Below are positions 41,091 through 52,039 of a stretch of 64,000 nt of DNA, piece after piece. A program made the position numbers and the translations under genes. The stretch covers positions 80,420-144,419 of the forward strand of contig JACCGJ010002714.1 of assembly GCA_013407085.1 (NCBI GenBank), given 5' to 3'. How positions within the stretch are numbered: the first letter of the stretch is position 1; every line of letters starts with the position of its first letter. Source of the DNA: Atriophallophorus winterbourni (taxonomy: Eukaryota; Platyhelminthes; Trematoda; Plagiorchiida; Microphallidae). The notes beneath the pieces are model-generated. The model made no database searches and was not told the origin of the DNA. It worked only from the letters and a program-made list of their open reading frames with translations.

Positions 41091-43959
41091 CAAAGTGATT
41101 CAAAGTGATTCAAAGTTGTAATGGTCTAAAAAGCATTTAGCTTAACAATAACCATAGGATGGAGTTATGAGGTATATACAATAAAAAAGAAGAACAGGAA
41201 AACTCATGTAGTGTAAATCGTATCAAAGTTTGGGTTGTCTCTCAAGTATTTGTCCAAATTAGCTTTAAAAATATCCAGGTTGGCTGAGTGTGTAACAGTG
41301 GAGGGGAGGGTGTTCCATGTGAAACTTACACGTACAGCATACGAATATCTTCGACAGTTCAGTCTTGAAGTGGGAATAAGCACTGAAAGTTCATGTTTCC
41401 GACTGGCACGGGGTGGCGAGCGTGTGAAAAGTTTGGACAAGGGATGGTTAGGGACGTGCATAATATTGTACATCAGTATGAGGTCACCTCTTAGTCGACG
41501 ACAGCGAAAGTCGAAAAGATTGAGACTCCTCAAACGTTCTTCATATGGTTTAGCAGCTAGTCCGGGTACAAGCTTTGTGGTTCGGTGGTAAATACGCTGC
41601 AGAAGATTGATGTCTTTCTGAATCCAGGGTGACCAAGCCTGAACAGCGTACTCCATCGCTGGTCTCAGATAGGTGTTCATGATACGGGGCACCGACTGAT
41701 TGGAGAATCTGCCGAAAATTCGTCTCAATAACGCCAATACTTGTGACGCCTTTTTGTATGCCGCTTTGCACTGCAGTGAAGTCTTCAGACTTGAACTGGT
41801 CCAAACACCCAAATCCTTCTCTTCAGTTGTCCAGACGAGTTGGTGGGACCCAAGAGTGTAGTTGTAATTAACAGTCTTTCCAATGTTTAACGCCTTGCAC
41901 TTTTGGAAGTTGAATGGTAGTTTGTTTCTCAAAGACCAATCTTGCAATGTGTTTAGATCCTTCTGCAAAGTTTCACAGTCATCATTGGTACGTATGCTTC
42001 TCCAAAGCTTTATATCGTCTGCAAATAACATAATCTTGCATTTAACACGCTCGGGAATGTCGTTTGCGTAGATCAAAAACAAAATCGGTCCGAGGACCGA
42101 ACCCTGGGGCACTCCGCTCGTAATTTTGAATGGTTTCGATAAGGCGCCGTCAACTCTGACTTGGGCACTCCTGTCGCGTAAATAGTTTTCTAGCCAAGCA
42201 AGAAGTTTTCCTGTTATCCCGTGCAATTCAAGTTTCTGGATTAAAATACTATGATTGACGCGGTCGAAAGCCTTTGACATGTCTAAAAAGCATGCGTGGA
42301 TGGAGTAACCATTGTCCACACACTCAGTCCAGTCGTTTAAGGTGAGCAAGAGGTTAGATAGACATGAGTGATGTTTCCTGAAACCGTGCTGTTCAGTCGC
42401 AAGCAGTCTATTGTTTTCGAGGTGATGGGTGATCTTTTCCGCTACTAAACTCTCTAGCACTTTAGAAATTACTGGCAACAACGTAACTGGTCTATAGTTC
42501 GCAGCGTCAGATCGACTCCCGCCCTTGTAGATTGGTGTGATGATACCAGATTTCCATTCCGCGGGAACGATACTATTTTCGAGCGAAATTTGGAATAATG
42601 TGCTGAGTGGACCACACAATGAGGATGCGCATCGTTTGAGGATAAAAGGAGTGATTCCATCTGCTCCTGGTGACTTTGCGGTATTCAAACGAAGAAGTTT
42701 GAGCATGACACACTCATTGTTTATTGAGATTTCATTTAGTATTTCATTGGAAAAGCCAATCGAATGCGGTGTAAGATGCACTGATTCCTTGGGGCAAAAC
42801 ACTTTGCAGTAGTAACCTGCAAGAACTTCGGCAGCCTCGAACGCAGTCGTAGTTAGACCATTTGGTGTGCGTAGTGCTGAGATTCCTGGCTTAATTTTTG
42901 ATGTAGTGTTAACGATCTGGTACAGGACTTTGGGGTTCCGCTCCATCATGGTCAGTAGTCTTGCCTGATGAGACTGCTTATCCTCGGTGATAAGAGAGGT
43001 GACCTTGTTCCTCAACAGACGATATGTTTCCCAATTATCTGGCATCGGATTGTGGACATAGTTTCTCCATGCATCGTTGCGTATCTTAATCCACTTCCTT
43101 GTGCGGCTTCTCAACGTGAAGGTAAATCGTTTTTTCGCTGTCTGTGGCACAAGTCTGGAATGTAGGTTTATTTCATCACACAGCTTCTCTGTGAAGTTTA
43201 CCCAAGAACGATGCACGTCCGTGGTGTCTGGTTTCCAGTCAGAAATCGTTCGAAGAGCATTTTGAAGACTTCCAATATCCAGTTGTAGTTTTGTTTTGTT
43301 GATGTCATTCGTTCTCTCAGCTTGACAAACATAATCGAATAAGAGGACCAGGTGGTCGCTAGAACCCAATGGAGTTTCGTAGCTCAGATTTTCGACGGCA
43401 TGTTCCTCACTCGTTAGTATTAGATCCAGGACAGATGGCATGTTACCATCTCTATATCTAGTGTTATCGAAGACGTGGTTATAAAAAGGAATATCGAAGA
43501 TCAGTTCTTGAAACGCCTCGTCGAGCGAATTCGTTGAAAGAGCATTATTCTTCATCAAGTTTGGAAGGTTGAAGTCTCCCATAACCAGGAGTGGCGATTG
43601 AAATCTGGCAGCCAGAAGTCGAATTTTCTGGAGTAGTTCAACATTGTGCGCATCACTTGCGCTTGGAGCCCGATAAATCACGCCAATAATACAATCATCT
43701 CCGGTAGTCTGCTTAATTGAGCACCACAGAGTATCCTGTACACGTAGGTCAATATCGTCAATTTCTCTGCAGGATAACTGTTGGTTGTAGTAAAGTGCTA
43801 CGCCACCGCCGCGTCCCAAACGGTCTTGACGGAGAAGACACATTCCTTTTAATGCCAATTCATTGTCTGATAAGTGAGGTTCAAACCATGTTTCGGTAAT
43901 TGCAACTAAGTCCGGTGAGTGCTGTGTACATACGGTATCAAGCTCCTGTATTTTGTTTC
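41091..43959 (-). mobile_element. Nested CR1-like element, slightly 5'-truncated
   Basis: It is inserted into the last codons of the host ORF2 remnant: host sequence reads AAACCCTGA up to 43960 and resumes ATTTGGCCCGG at 41090. It ends with the (TTTGAATCAC) tail type of LINE 1. Truncation is just inside the endonuclease. Confidence 0.85.
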
Positions 43960-44020
43960 TCAGGGTTTTGTTTGACGTATGCATCCAATTTCGATTTAAA
44001 AATATCAATTGTCGTTGCAT
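41204..44020 (-). CDS. LINE ORF2: endonuclease (N-terminally truncated) and reverse transcriptase
   Basis: The frame is open for 938 codons. The first ~20 codons (44020-43960) come from host DNA; LINE sequence starts at about RNKIQELDTV. It keeps ITETWF, GVIYRAPS, GDFNLPNL and SSDHLV, but lacks the first endonuclease Asn (TNAQ). The reverse transcriptase is complete, with LDMSKAFDRVNHS, GVPQGSVLGPILFL and LFADDIK. No stop or frameshift is visible through residue 938. Without the first motif the endonuclease is probably inactive, but the copy looks young. Confidence 0.88.
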   Translation of the reverse strand: MQRQLIFLNRNWMHTSNKTLRNKIQELDTVCTQHSPDLVAITETWFEPHLSDNELALKGMCLLRQDRLGRGGGVALYYNQQLSCREIDDIDLRVQDTLWCSIKQTTGDDCIIGVIYRAPSASDAHNVELLQKIRLLAARFQSPLLVMGDFNLPNLMKNNALSTNSLDEAFQELIFDIPFYNHVFDNTRYRDGNMPSVLDLILTSEEHAVENLSYETPLGSSDHLVLLFDYVCQAERTNDINKTKLQLDIGSLQNALRTISDWKPDTTDVHRSWVNFTEKLCDEINLHSRLVPQTAKKRFTFTLRSRTRKWIKIRNDAWRNYVHNPMPDNWETYRLLRNKVTSLITEDKQSHQARLLTMMERNPKVLYQIVNTTSKIKPGISALRTPNGLTTTAFEAAEVLAGYYCKVFCPKESVHLTPHSIGFSNEILNEISINNECVMLKLLRLNTAKSPGADGITPFILKRCASSLCGPLSTLFQISLENSIVPAEWKSGIITPIYKGGSRSDAANYRPVTLLPVISKVLESLVAEKITHHLENNRLLATEQHGFRKHHSCLSNLLLTLNDWTECVDNGYSIHACFLDMSKAFDRVNHSILIQKLELHGITGKLLAWLENYLRDRSAQVRVDGALSKPFKITSGVPQGSVLGPILFLIYANDIPERVKCKIMLFADDIKLWRSIRTNDDCETLQKDLNTLQDWSLRNKLPFNFQKCKALNIGKTVNYNYTLGSHQLVWTTEEKDLGVWTSSSLKTSLQCKAAYKKASQVLALLRRIFGRFSNQSVPRIMNTYLRPAMEYAVQAWSPWIQKDINLLQRIYHRTTKLVPGLAAKPYEERLRSLNLFDFRCRRLRGDLILMYNIMHVPNHPLSKLFTRSPPRASRKHELSVLIPTSRLNCRRYSYAVRVSFTWNTLPSTVTHSANLDIFKANLDKYLRDNPNFDTIYTT

Positions 44021-44107
44021 TCACAACATCTTGCGGTTGCGCATTCCATAGAACCACTACGTTTTTTGATGTATTGATTGCTTCCGTTTCGGTGGGAACG
44101 CTGCCGT
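43960..44107 (-). pseudogene. ORF2 C-terminal remnant of the host element
   Basis: VVVLWNAQPQDVVNAT and IFKSKLDAYVKQNP match 18880-19010. It is cut by the nested LINE. Confidence 0.75.
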
Positions 44108-45628
44108 CTACCGCCCCGGCCGCGAATGTGTCTCACTCATGGTACTTGGTCTCGGTGGACAAAGTCTAATGTCTTTCGGTAATGCACGTTTTGCTATTTT
44201 CCATTCGGACTTGACAAATTCTGCCATGCCGGTAGTTAAAAAGTTAATCCTGAGAGGTTTCGGTCCGTCTCCTTTATAGTTTATTGAAAAAGGCACCTGG
44301 CAAGTGTCAATGATCACAACGTTAGAAATATTAAGCAAAGATGCAATGTAACGCCACTGCTTGAAGTCATGATCTGCTGTTTCCTGTCCCGATGCTTCAG
44401 TGGTATTTTCTGGTACCCCAAGTAGAACCATACTCCGCGATACCGTTTTTTCCTTAGTGTTTGAGGCACCCTTCCGTTCCCACCATGGCACATCAGGATA
44501 TATCCGGCAATTTGTAGTCGGATCCATCTTTAGTCGGTACGAATTTAGCAGTATGTTTTCGATATCAGCCTCGCACTTCACTGTGACTCTTAGTAACCGA
44601 GGTTGATCACTATGAGGTGAGGTGGAATGACGAGTTAGACGAATCAGTTTGTCAGGAGTAACATGCTCAATTTGCAACTGTTGACAAATTTGAGACCATA
44701 TATCGAGGTCGTGTTTGTGTTTTCTATCTAACAAGCTCTCGCCGGACTCTTTAACATTCGTACATATTACGCTTAACGAATGAGAATGCTTGTCGCGTGT
44801 CCGGTCATTCTTCATAGAATGTGAGGCTTTTTGATTTAGGTTTAGTGTGCCAGGCTCAGATTGTGCAGCGGAGGTCGACCGCAAAAGCATTTCTCTGTAT
44901 GATTTTTGTACCACCGGGGGCGTTTCAATTGGTGCCGAATCGGTGCAGATAACATTAAGCGAAGTATTTTTCGTGGCAGCTTTGGCCAAAGGAGCGTTCG
45001 ACGTAGACGGTTTCTGCTTCAAGGCCTTTTTAAGTATCACTTCAGTGTCGCGTAATTTAACCTTTTTAGAAGCACTCTGTGGCGGTGAGGTCGAGCGTAT
45101 TCCATTATTCAATTCAACTGTTTTAGTCTTGATTATTGGTCGTAGAGTATTCTTTAAATTTGCAAGTTCCTCTTCTATTATCAATAATCTATTCTCTATT
45201 GTATTAGTCTCGTTTCTAGCAGAGAATTTTGTACTCTTGGGATTACGATTCGCTATTGAATTTCTACAGTCAATACAGAAATAGCAAACGGATGGGAGGT
45301 TTTTATCATTCACGATCTTTACACACTCATCGGTCAAAGTCTCATCGCAGGCCACGTGCACATGTATATCACAAAAAATACATTTAACCAATGCACTATC
45401 ATTGCTTACCGGGTACAGGCACTTGGCGCAGAGGTCAAGGTGGTTTGATGTCGCTGTCGGGGGAACAACCGTCGTACGCACACCATGATCTATCGATTTT
45501 TTCGCGTGGGTGTTGGATCTCGTGACTCGACCACGCATTGTAGGCTGAATTGGGACGACCGGTTGAAGAATGGTCGTCCGTTCGACTGGTCGATTTAGCT
45601 GGGTTATAATTCTTGATTTGGTCATTTT
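44108..45628 (-). CDS. LINE ORF1 with PHD-like zinc finger, 506 aa, intact
   Basis: This is the best-preserved complete ORF1 here. The ATG at 45628 (MTKSRIITQLN) was chosen because the same ATG opens ORF1 in the sister element; a longer frame to 45772 reads through the 5' UTR. A C4HC3 finger lies at about residues 47-100 (CAKC, CIFC, HVAC, CYFC, C). A Lys/Thr/Ser-rich linker follows, then the ORF1 core with SVICTNVKESGESLL, RLTRHSTSP, IYPDVPWWERK and LGVPENTTEAS. In this family ORF1 is expected to bind element RNA; the finger role is not known. Although intact, it is linked to a deleted ORF2. Confidence 0.82.
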   Translation of the reverse strand, partial: KMTKSRIITQLNRPVERTTILQPVVPIQPTMRGRVTRSNTHAKKSIDHGVRTTVVPPTATSNHLDLCAKCLYPVSNDSALVKCIFCDIHVHVACDETLTDECVKIVNDKNLPSVCYFCIDCRNSIANRNPKSTKFSARNETNTIENRLLIIEEELANLKNTLRPIIKTKTVELNNGIRSTSPPQSASKKVKLRDTEVILKKALKQKPSTSNAPLAKAATKNTSLNVICTDSAPIETPPVVQKSYREMLLRSTSAAQSEPGTLNLNQKASHSMKNDRTRDKHSHSLSVICTNVKESGESLLDRKHKHDLDIWSQICQQLQIEHVTPDKLIRLTRHSTSPHSDQPRLLRVTVKCEADIENILLNSYRLKMDPTTNCRIYPDVPWWERKGASNTKEKTVSRSMVLLGVPENTTEASGQETADHDFKQWRYIASLLNISNVVIIDTCQVPFSINYKGDGPKPLRINFLTTGMAEFVKSEWKIAKRALPKDIRLCPPRPSTMSETHSRPGR

Positions 45629-45885
45629 GCGAATAATCCGTGATAACTCGATAACGACACAGAGTAGAGCACAGAATGGCGTATTAAAATGTGTAGTTCG
45701 ATGTGATCTTTGCAATGAAAGCAAAAACCGTACGATAGTTAACTGTGGGAGAAAGTTTGCACGCGTGAGCATACCGATATATTTACGTTGAAACGGTAAC
45801 TTTGCTGTTAATCGACCAGCTCAAAACGTATACATTCCGATAGCTCTCGTCAAAGTATAGCAAAAAGTTTTTGAACGGTTAAAAT

Positions 45886-46570
45886 CCGAGTGGATAAATG
45901 GTAAACAATGTTATACTTGAATGCCACCGTTGCTTAGGGTTCGTACGCGAAACACAATGTTCAAACAAAGATGCATGTAGTGATTCATCGTCGGGCACAC
46001 CAGGCGCTTATGGATGGCCAAAGCAATGTGTTGCTCACTTCCTTCCTACATACACCCCGCTACCGGTTTTTAACTGTACGCCATCATCATGTGTCGACAG
46101 TAGTATTACGTTCAATGGAACCTGAAACAGTGGATAAATGAAAAAGTAGATTTTGCTTAAATACCACGTTACATAGGGTCCGCACAACTAACCACGGAGT
46201 TGAAATAGTGAATCACATCATAAATTGTGGTCAAGCACTCGAAGCGCTTATGGATGACCATTGTAATGTGTGGCTCACATCCTTCGCACTTACACGCCTT
46301 ACAGCTTTCTGGCTGTTGGCCGTTATCAAATGAAGACAGAGTGGTAAATTTCAGTTATCCTCGAAACAGTGGACAAATGGAAAACACGTTATACTTTAAA
46401 GCCAATGTTATATATGGTTCGTACAACAAACCAAATTTTTGAAAAACAGAATCAATATGTGATTCGTGGTCGAGCACTCGAGACGCTTAAGGATGACCAA
46501 AGTAATGTGTTACACACCTTTCTCACACCTACCTTCTTTTACTTTACTTTTGTGCGACTATCTCCTCATG
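45886..46570 (-). repeat. hh240 cluster, about three degraded units
   Basis: Hammerhead-like segments near 46065 and 46310 have several core changes. Hairpin blocks and GCCACCGTTGCTTAGGG-type blocks identify the family. Confidence 0.75.
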
Positions 46571-47090
46571 GAGGATGAGTCGGCTTCAATAAAGATTCTT
46601 GGGAATTTGGGTACAAAGCGGCGTCCCTAGCACCACTGGACGTTTGTTCGAGTCAGCTTCTCTAACCTTTGCACAACTAAGTGCGACCCTCAAGGCAGCA
46701 GGAAGTTGCCAGAAAGAGGTGGGCTACCAGAATCTGTTCCAGGTTTTTCTTCATGGTTTTCTCCCGAAGCCTTACCCGCAATCCGGTATCCGCAGAGCAG
46801 CGGAGGTTGAAAATGAGAGTTTTCCTCCCCTTAGATGGAATGCCCTCCCAGGCTAACGAGCTCCAACTGCCCGAAGAGAAACTGGTTTTGAGGCGCCAGT
46901 CACTCGCCTTTGCCCCTTCTCCTGTTGGTAGAAGCAGTTCCGCCGGGCTCGGGAAACCACTCGTGCAGGCCAGAAGCTGGACTTGTTTGTCAAGGGCTAT
47001 TCGAGACGCGTGCCATATGAGAGCATTATATAAACAGTGGGAGCTTATTCCCACTGCCACCTCCGCCTATGACAACCTTTGGAACCTATC
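46571..47090 (-). mobile_element. RTE-like 5' fragment (arm d')
   Basis: It starts on the minus strand at GGTTCCAAAGGTTGTCAT near 47090 and runs to about 46580. It matches 19372-19744 and then extends beyond the point where the other copy is cut. Frames on both strands are open for more than 100 codons, but no domain is recognised. Confidence 0.6.
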
Positions 47091-47640
47091 CCACACTTCC
47101 ACAACACTACCGGTTTCTGGCTGTTTGCCGTCATCAGGTAGAGATAGTCAGTTTGGTTTCGAAGTGCCTTGAAACAGTGGATAAACGGTAATCAATGTTA
47201 TACTTGAATGCCACTGATACATGGTGATTGTACAACGGACCACGAAGTTCAAACTCCAAATCACGTAGTGTTTCGTGGTCAAGAACTTGAGGCGCTTGAT
47301 GATGACCGAAGTAATGTGTTGCGCACATTCTTCGCACTTACACACCACTATCAGTTTCTGGCTGTTTGCCGTCATTAGGTGGAAACAGTGAGATTAAATT
47401 CAGTGGGCCTTGAAACAAAGGATAAATTATGAACAAGGTTAGAGTTGAATTTTTCCTATACATAGGGTTCGTACAACGAAACACGATGTTCAAACTGAGA
47501 ATCACGTAGTGATTCGTGATTAAGCTTTCAAGGCGATTATGGATTACCAAAGTTATGCGTTGCTCACGTCGCTCGCACTAACACACTACGATTGGTTTCT
47601 GGCTCTTTGCCGTCATCAGGTGGACGCAGTAAGATTAGGT
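47091..47640 (-). repeat. hh240 units in arm d'
   Basis: Uninterrupted equivalent of 16640-17002 plus 19144-19371. Hammerhead segments lie at about 47100-47150 (core intact, stem I weakened), 47340-47385 and 47580-47625. Confidence 0.85.
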
Positions 47641-48993
47641 TCATTAAGACTTGAAGCAGTATATAATTGGTTACATTTATGTCGTTCATGGTTAAATATA
47701 AAAATAAATGCGAAGGCGTTTTTATTTGCAATCTATAAATATACACTTTCTCAAACGAAAGTTATCAAAGCTGACTTTGGTTTCTGGCAAAGCAATACTA
47801 AACATTATTCTATTTTGTATTTTACCATCCAACACCGTCGATTGTCGTTCTGTCCGGAGTTTATTATTTGAGTTAACAATGAAATCCTCAAACACGACAA
47901 TACCGGAATTCAGTGAAGCTTCGGTGTTTGCATTACTAAAGTTCCGGTTAGGTTTCTTCGAAGTTTATGGATGGCGCGTGACCAGAGATCGCTGCGCACG
48001 GAAAACTGTGCTCAGTACATCGGAATGTATATCAAAACAATACCCACGATGAGTAACTTTCAGGTCAACAGTGGCACGTTCATAATTTGGCACCGACATT
48101 CGTGGGCATAACAATGTGGTGTACGAATCTAATTTCGGTGGATATGTGCACATTGCAAGTGCAAAACTAAGGCTTAAATTGAAGATTTTCTATTGGTTTT
48201 GATCGAACGTTTTGATAAATTACTTGAAAATTATTAGATTCAAAGAATTGTGTCTAAAGATGGGATTCCATTTTGTTTCGTTTCGTCGTTGTTTTGCAAG
48301 TAGATATAAGTATAAAACAGACACAATTAGTCTAACAACGATGCTGTCATTTTATATATTCTCGCATAAAAACTAGCATATAAAGAACAATGGTGCGAAC
48401 GTTCTGCCTTTTAGATCGGCTCAATGCACTTTGAACAATACACGATTTCTTCTGTTCAACATATTGAATGAAAGCATAATTCGAATGCTAACCAAGGAAA
48501 AACCATGACAGTGGAAGAGAAGATATATCACATCTTTTTGTATAAACATCAGATTATTGGTCGTATTCCGAACGATCTAATGTATAGTGTGCCTAAATAA
48601 GAAAGTCTACCATTTGTCAGACTGCCGTTAGGTTACAAAGACAACAAAATTATGTAGCAAACTCTTGGCATTTACCCTACTAGTTGGCAAATAGTGGCTC
48701 CTGATCGCACACATCAGAGGCATTGTGTAAAACGACGTTTACAAGCTGCAATGGAAGAGATTGAGCTATTTGCTGCTGAGAAAAAACTATTCTTGATGAA
48801 TGACGCTGTTTAATCATAAGAGAAGATGTGAAACATGAAAAGACCGTGTGATGTTGATATACAATAATGAGAGACATAGACCGAAGAAAGCAAAGTTAAC
48901 TTTTGAAATCATTTGCATTAATTTAGAATGAAAAATATTTGTTTGTTTAATCGCCAGCATTTATCTTACTACTGGCTAAAATATTGCATTAAG
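47641..48993 (-). repeat. Segmental inverted duplication, arm d'
   Basis: Inverted copy of 15330-16640 at high identity. See the entry at 15330. Confidence 0.85.
47708..48180 (-). pseudogene. BTB-like remnant, copy 2
   Basis: The minus-strand frame 47965-48153 reads MCTYPPKLDSYTTL and then FDIHSDVLSTVFRAQRS. It differs from 16165-16371 by few residues. The downstream shared frame is on the same strand. A few frame changes make an intact gene unlikely. Confidence 0.4.
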
Positions 48994-49205
48994 CCTTTCC
49001 ATTCATTATATTTGAGTAATCGGTAGTGAACCTTCAAGAAATTTCCAATTACAACGGTTTCCCAATAACCGTGGATTATTGACCGTTGGCAAGCTTCATA
49101 ATGCAATTGTCTTCGTTTTTCTTCCGTTGTCGAACTTCTTGTTTTATCTTTTTGAGATTGTACGACGCTCTGATCCGAAAAATTACTCAAATGAAGGTAT
49201 TGCAT
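48969..49205 (-). CDS. Hypothetical 78-residue ORF
   Basis: A charged frame (SQKDKTRSSTTEEKRRQL, then ACQRSIIHGYWETVVIG) sits just outside arm d'. No recognised domain, no signal peptide and no clear splice sites. It could be an exon or chance. Confidence 0.15.
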   Translation of the reverse strand: MQYLHLSNFSDQSVVQSQKDKTRSSTTEEKRRQLHYEACQRSIIHGYWETVVIGNFLKVHYRLLKYNEWKGLMQYFSQ

Positions 49206-49799
49206 GATATGATATGTTTGAATGACTATTGTTAGAGTGAAGTTTCACAATCCAATCTACTTTCGGAGACAAACAGTCCAATCATTGGAAGAAGAATGAT
49301 AATTAATCTATTTCTATTCCGAATCAGAATCTGTCATAAGTTATCGGGGTTACAGATTAACAGGAGCATTAATGGACATTTATTATACAAATTTTGTGTA
49401 CCTTTCTAATTCACTTTCTTTGTCGAACAGCCTAAAACATGGACTAAGTGAATGAACATGATAATCCTTCATGTGGAAGCCAAGCCAATCAACTGAATAT
49501 TGTTTGGTGCTCCAAAAGGATTTGAATGTTCTGAATCACTGGGCTTAACTGGATCAAATACCTTCTATCATACGTAAATCTTGAATGTTGAAACATGACT
49601 GGCAATATGAGTATACATATAATCTTGATCATGCAAAACCTGAATTGTACCATCGCTGATTTTTGATGTGGGTGGTCTAGGTTTTCCTGCCGTGCAGTAA
49701 GGCATTTACAGTCAGCTTGTGAATACTCCAAACATGAGAGTTCAATCGGGACGAAAGGACAGCTGCTCTGCAAATCCGCTTATCAATATTCGTTCCTAG
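49206..49799. other. Mixed fragments
   Basis: 49245-49310 resembles 11505-11565. 49500-49660 resembles 12640-12780 and is a decayed minus-strand LINE ORF2 piece. The rest is unassigned. Confidence 0.45.
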
Positions 49800-51720
49800 C
49801 AAGAGGGCATCCGCAATGGTTCAATCACGATATGTGAAATGATGTACAGGTTCCAGCGGACAGTCTCCGACAGTGATGATTTGAGGCGATATAATCTGTT
49901 GACTAACAACTTTGGTCGTGCTCATGCTTAGCTTTATCCCAAAGTCATCGTAGGCTAACCGAAAATAGTACATAAGCGATTAGAGGTTCTCTTTAAGGTT
50001 AGCAAGAAATGCTGCATCGTCGGCAAACAGCAGGTCACGTATTAGCACATCCCGTACCATGTTTTGTGCTCTCAATCTGTTCAGTTTGAAAATCTTTTCA
50101 TTGTTTAGCGTGCGTAGGTAAATGCATTCTGTCATCGTTTTGAAAGCGTGCTTCAGAAGCGAGTCAAAGCTAAAACCGAATAGCGTGAGAGCAAGTACGA
50201 ACACCCTGTTTACTCCTTGACGAATTTCAATGGCATAGGAACTGAACCCGCTGAAATGGACTGAGACTTTCATGCCGGAGTTGAACATAATAACGAGTTA
50301 AAACAGTCTTTCAAAACAACATAACAGATCAAACATTTTAAGCAGTCCTTCTCTACTGAGCAAATCGAATGCATTATTAAATGAATACAAACATCGAATA
50401 ATGGCATACGTCGTTCCCGACAATATTCCGAAATTGTCTCAGGGAGAAGATCATGTCAATAGTTGATCTTTCATTGCGAAACCCACATAAGTATTATTAG
50501 TAAATATTTTCAGCTAAAATGTGTAGTTGGATCTGCAGGACATCCGATAGCACTGAAGAAGCAAATGGTGAACTGGTTGTATTGATGCTCCTTTGCAGCA
50601 TTTGATGAGCTCAGGTGGATTTTTGTCGTCATTAGGGCCTGCTTATTCGCTAAGCTGTTGATTGCAGTATGCTTTCATGAACAGCAGAAGGAGTATCCAG
50701 ATATTCAACCGCTCGACATTTTCAAATACATGCGGAAAAAACGGAGTGTCCGTAGATTAGAGAAAGGAATGTGCTCTGCCAATTTTCTCATCTGGTGCGT
50801 TTTGTTGACAACAGAGTCACCAGATACTAACTCAATGGAAGCCATTTCAAGTTTGTTTGAACCAATAGCTCTCTTGATTTCATCAACATACTGTAAAATA
50901 ATATAGTGTCCGCAGCTTTTTGAATATTAAGGATACGTTTACTCCAATATACGTTATCACATGGCTTTGCTGTCTGTTCGATTTTCTGTTAGCTTTTCCT
51001 AGAAATCGTGAGGTTTTGTCTGTTGGAATACGTTTTTCAACTTCAAGAATGCTGACCGTTTCTCATGCAACGCAGAAGTTATCTCCGAAGCTTTTGTTTC
51101 GAACCAGTTGCTCGTTTGATCATTTCTTTGGACCGCATGTGAAATGTGCGACTCAACATATGCCGCAGTTTATTGATTAGCAGTTTTTTGAAGCAGTTTT
51201 GAGTTGGGTTATCTTGTTGAATTCGGATGTGAAGGCTTTCGATGACTTGTGTGAGGTTATGATAACAAGCGTCTTCTTAAGCTGGATTCGCAGTGACCGT
51301 CGGTGCATAAACGAAGACCAACGTGTTGATACCAGTAATGCACTACATATTTAGAGTCCACATCCATTTGCTTTTACTGCTTCTCGGTTCTGCTGCATTT
51401 ATTAGGTCGTTCCGCTCGGCAAACTGAATTAGATGCAGTCCTAACGCTTCATAATCCCTTCTTCTCCACAAATGTGTAATTGGTTTCTATTATCAAAGCC
51501 GTGTCTGGTAATCTCGTCCGTTGCAGGGCAGCCACGTGTCTTCAGTGTCATTGTTAATCAGCTGATTATCTTACGCCTCTGTTATTCTTGACGTCGTCCT
51601 GAATTCCTGGGAGCATGAATCGGACGCTACAGGTTCATTGAACTTGAGGAATGGTTACATATTTTATTTCGAAATGACTTACATGGTATACACATGGCGT
51701 CAATAAGTCAGATCGCTCAT
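49800..51720 (-). mobile_element. RTE-like element, copy 2, uninterrupted
   Basis: Frame 49980-50288 (minus) contains IRQGVNRVFVLALTLFG, LRTLNNEKIFKLNRLRAQN and LIRDLLFADDAAFLANLKEN, the RTE-clade reverse transcriptase. 50900-51640 matches the endonuclease-side fragment at 27894-29050. Catalytic FADD is kept, but the frame is broken on both sides. Confidence 0.75.
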
Positions 51721-51761
51721 GGAAAATGTCCTAGCCAATTCGTGTTTGCTCCAAGCACAAA

Positions 51762-52034
51762 TTGACTTACATCACCGTATATATGCTGACGGACCTTGGT
51801 GGGAAAGACAACGAACACCGAATGGTCGAGATCAAGCAGCATCGTAGAAAATTATTCTGTTTACCGTTCCTCATGAAAGAGAAGTGCACGTTCGTAAACC
51901 GTGGTCATTCATGGCCAATACTATCGGATCCTCGATTTGAGTTGTCGCTGACACATAACAAAGAACTTGCTCGAAGAAGTTTCGAAGGGAAATGTTCAAA
52001 TCCACTTGAGATTACATTTTGTCGCGTAGTATGA
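51762..52034 (+). CDS. Hypothetical 90-residue ORF
   Basis: Reads LTDLGGKDNEHRMVEIKQ and then RFELSLTHNKELARRSFEG. Not recognised. It lies between the RTE copy and a LINE remnant and may be part of either. Confidence 0.12.
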   Translation: MTYITVYMLTDLGGKDNEHRMVEIKQHRRKLFCLPFLMKEKCTFVNRGHSWPILSDPRFELSLTHNKELARRSFEGKCSNPLEITFCRVV

Positions 52035-52039
52035 CAGAT

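Larger units (their letters stand above)
40926..45885 (-). mobile_element. Deleted CR1-like element (host), split by a nested LINE
   Basis: The host consists of 43960-45885 (5' UTR, ORF1, start of the ORF2 remnant) and 40926-41090 (end, with a four-copy TTGATTC tail at about 40930-40960). It has the same ORF1-to-ORF2-end junction as 17003-19143. Both ends lie in hh240 sequence. Confidence 0.85.
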
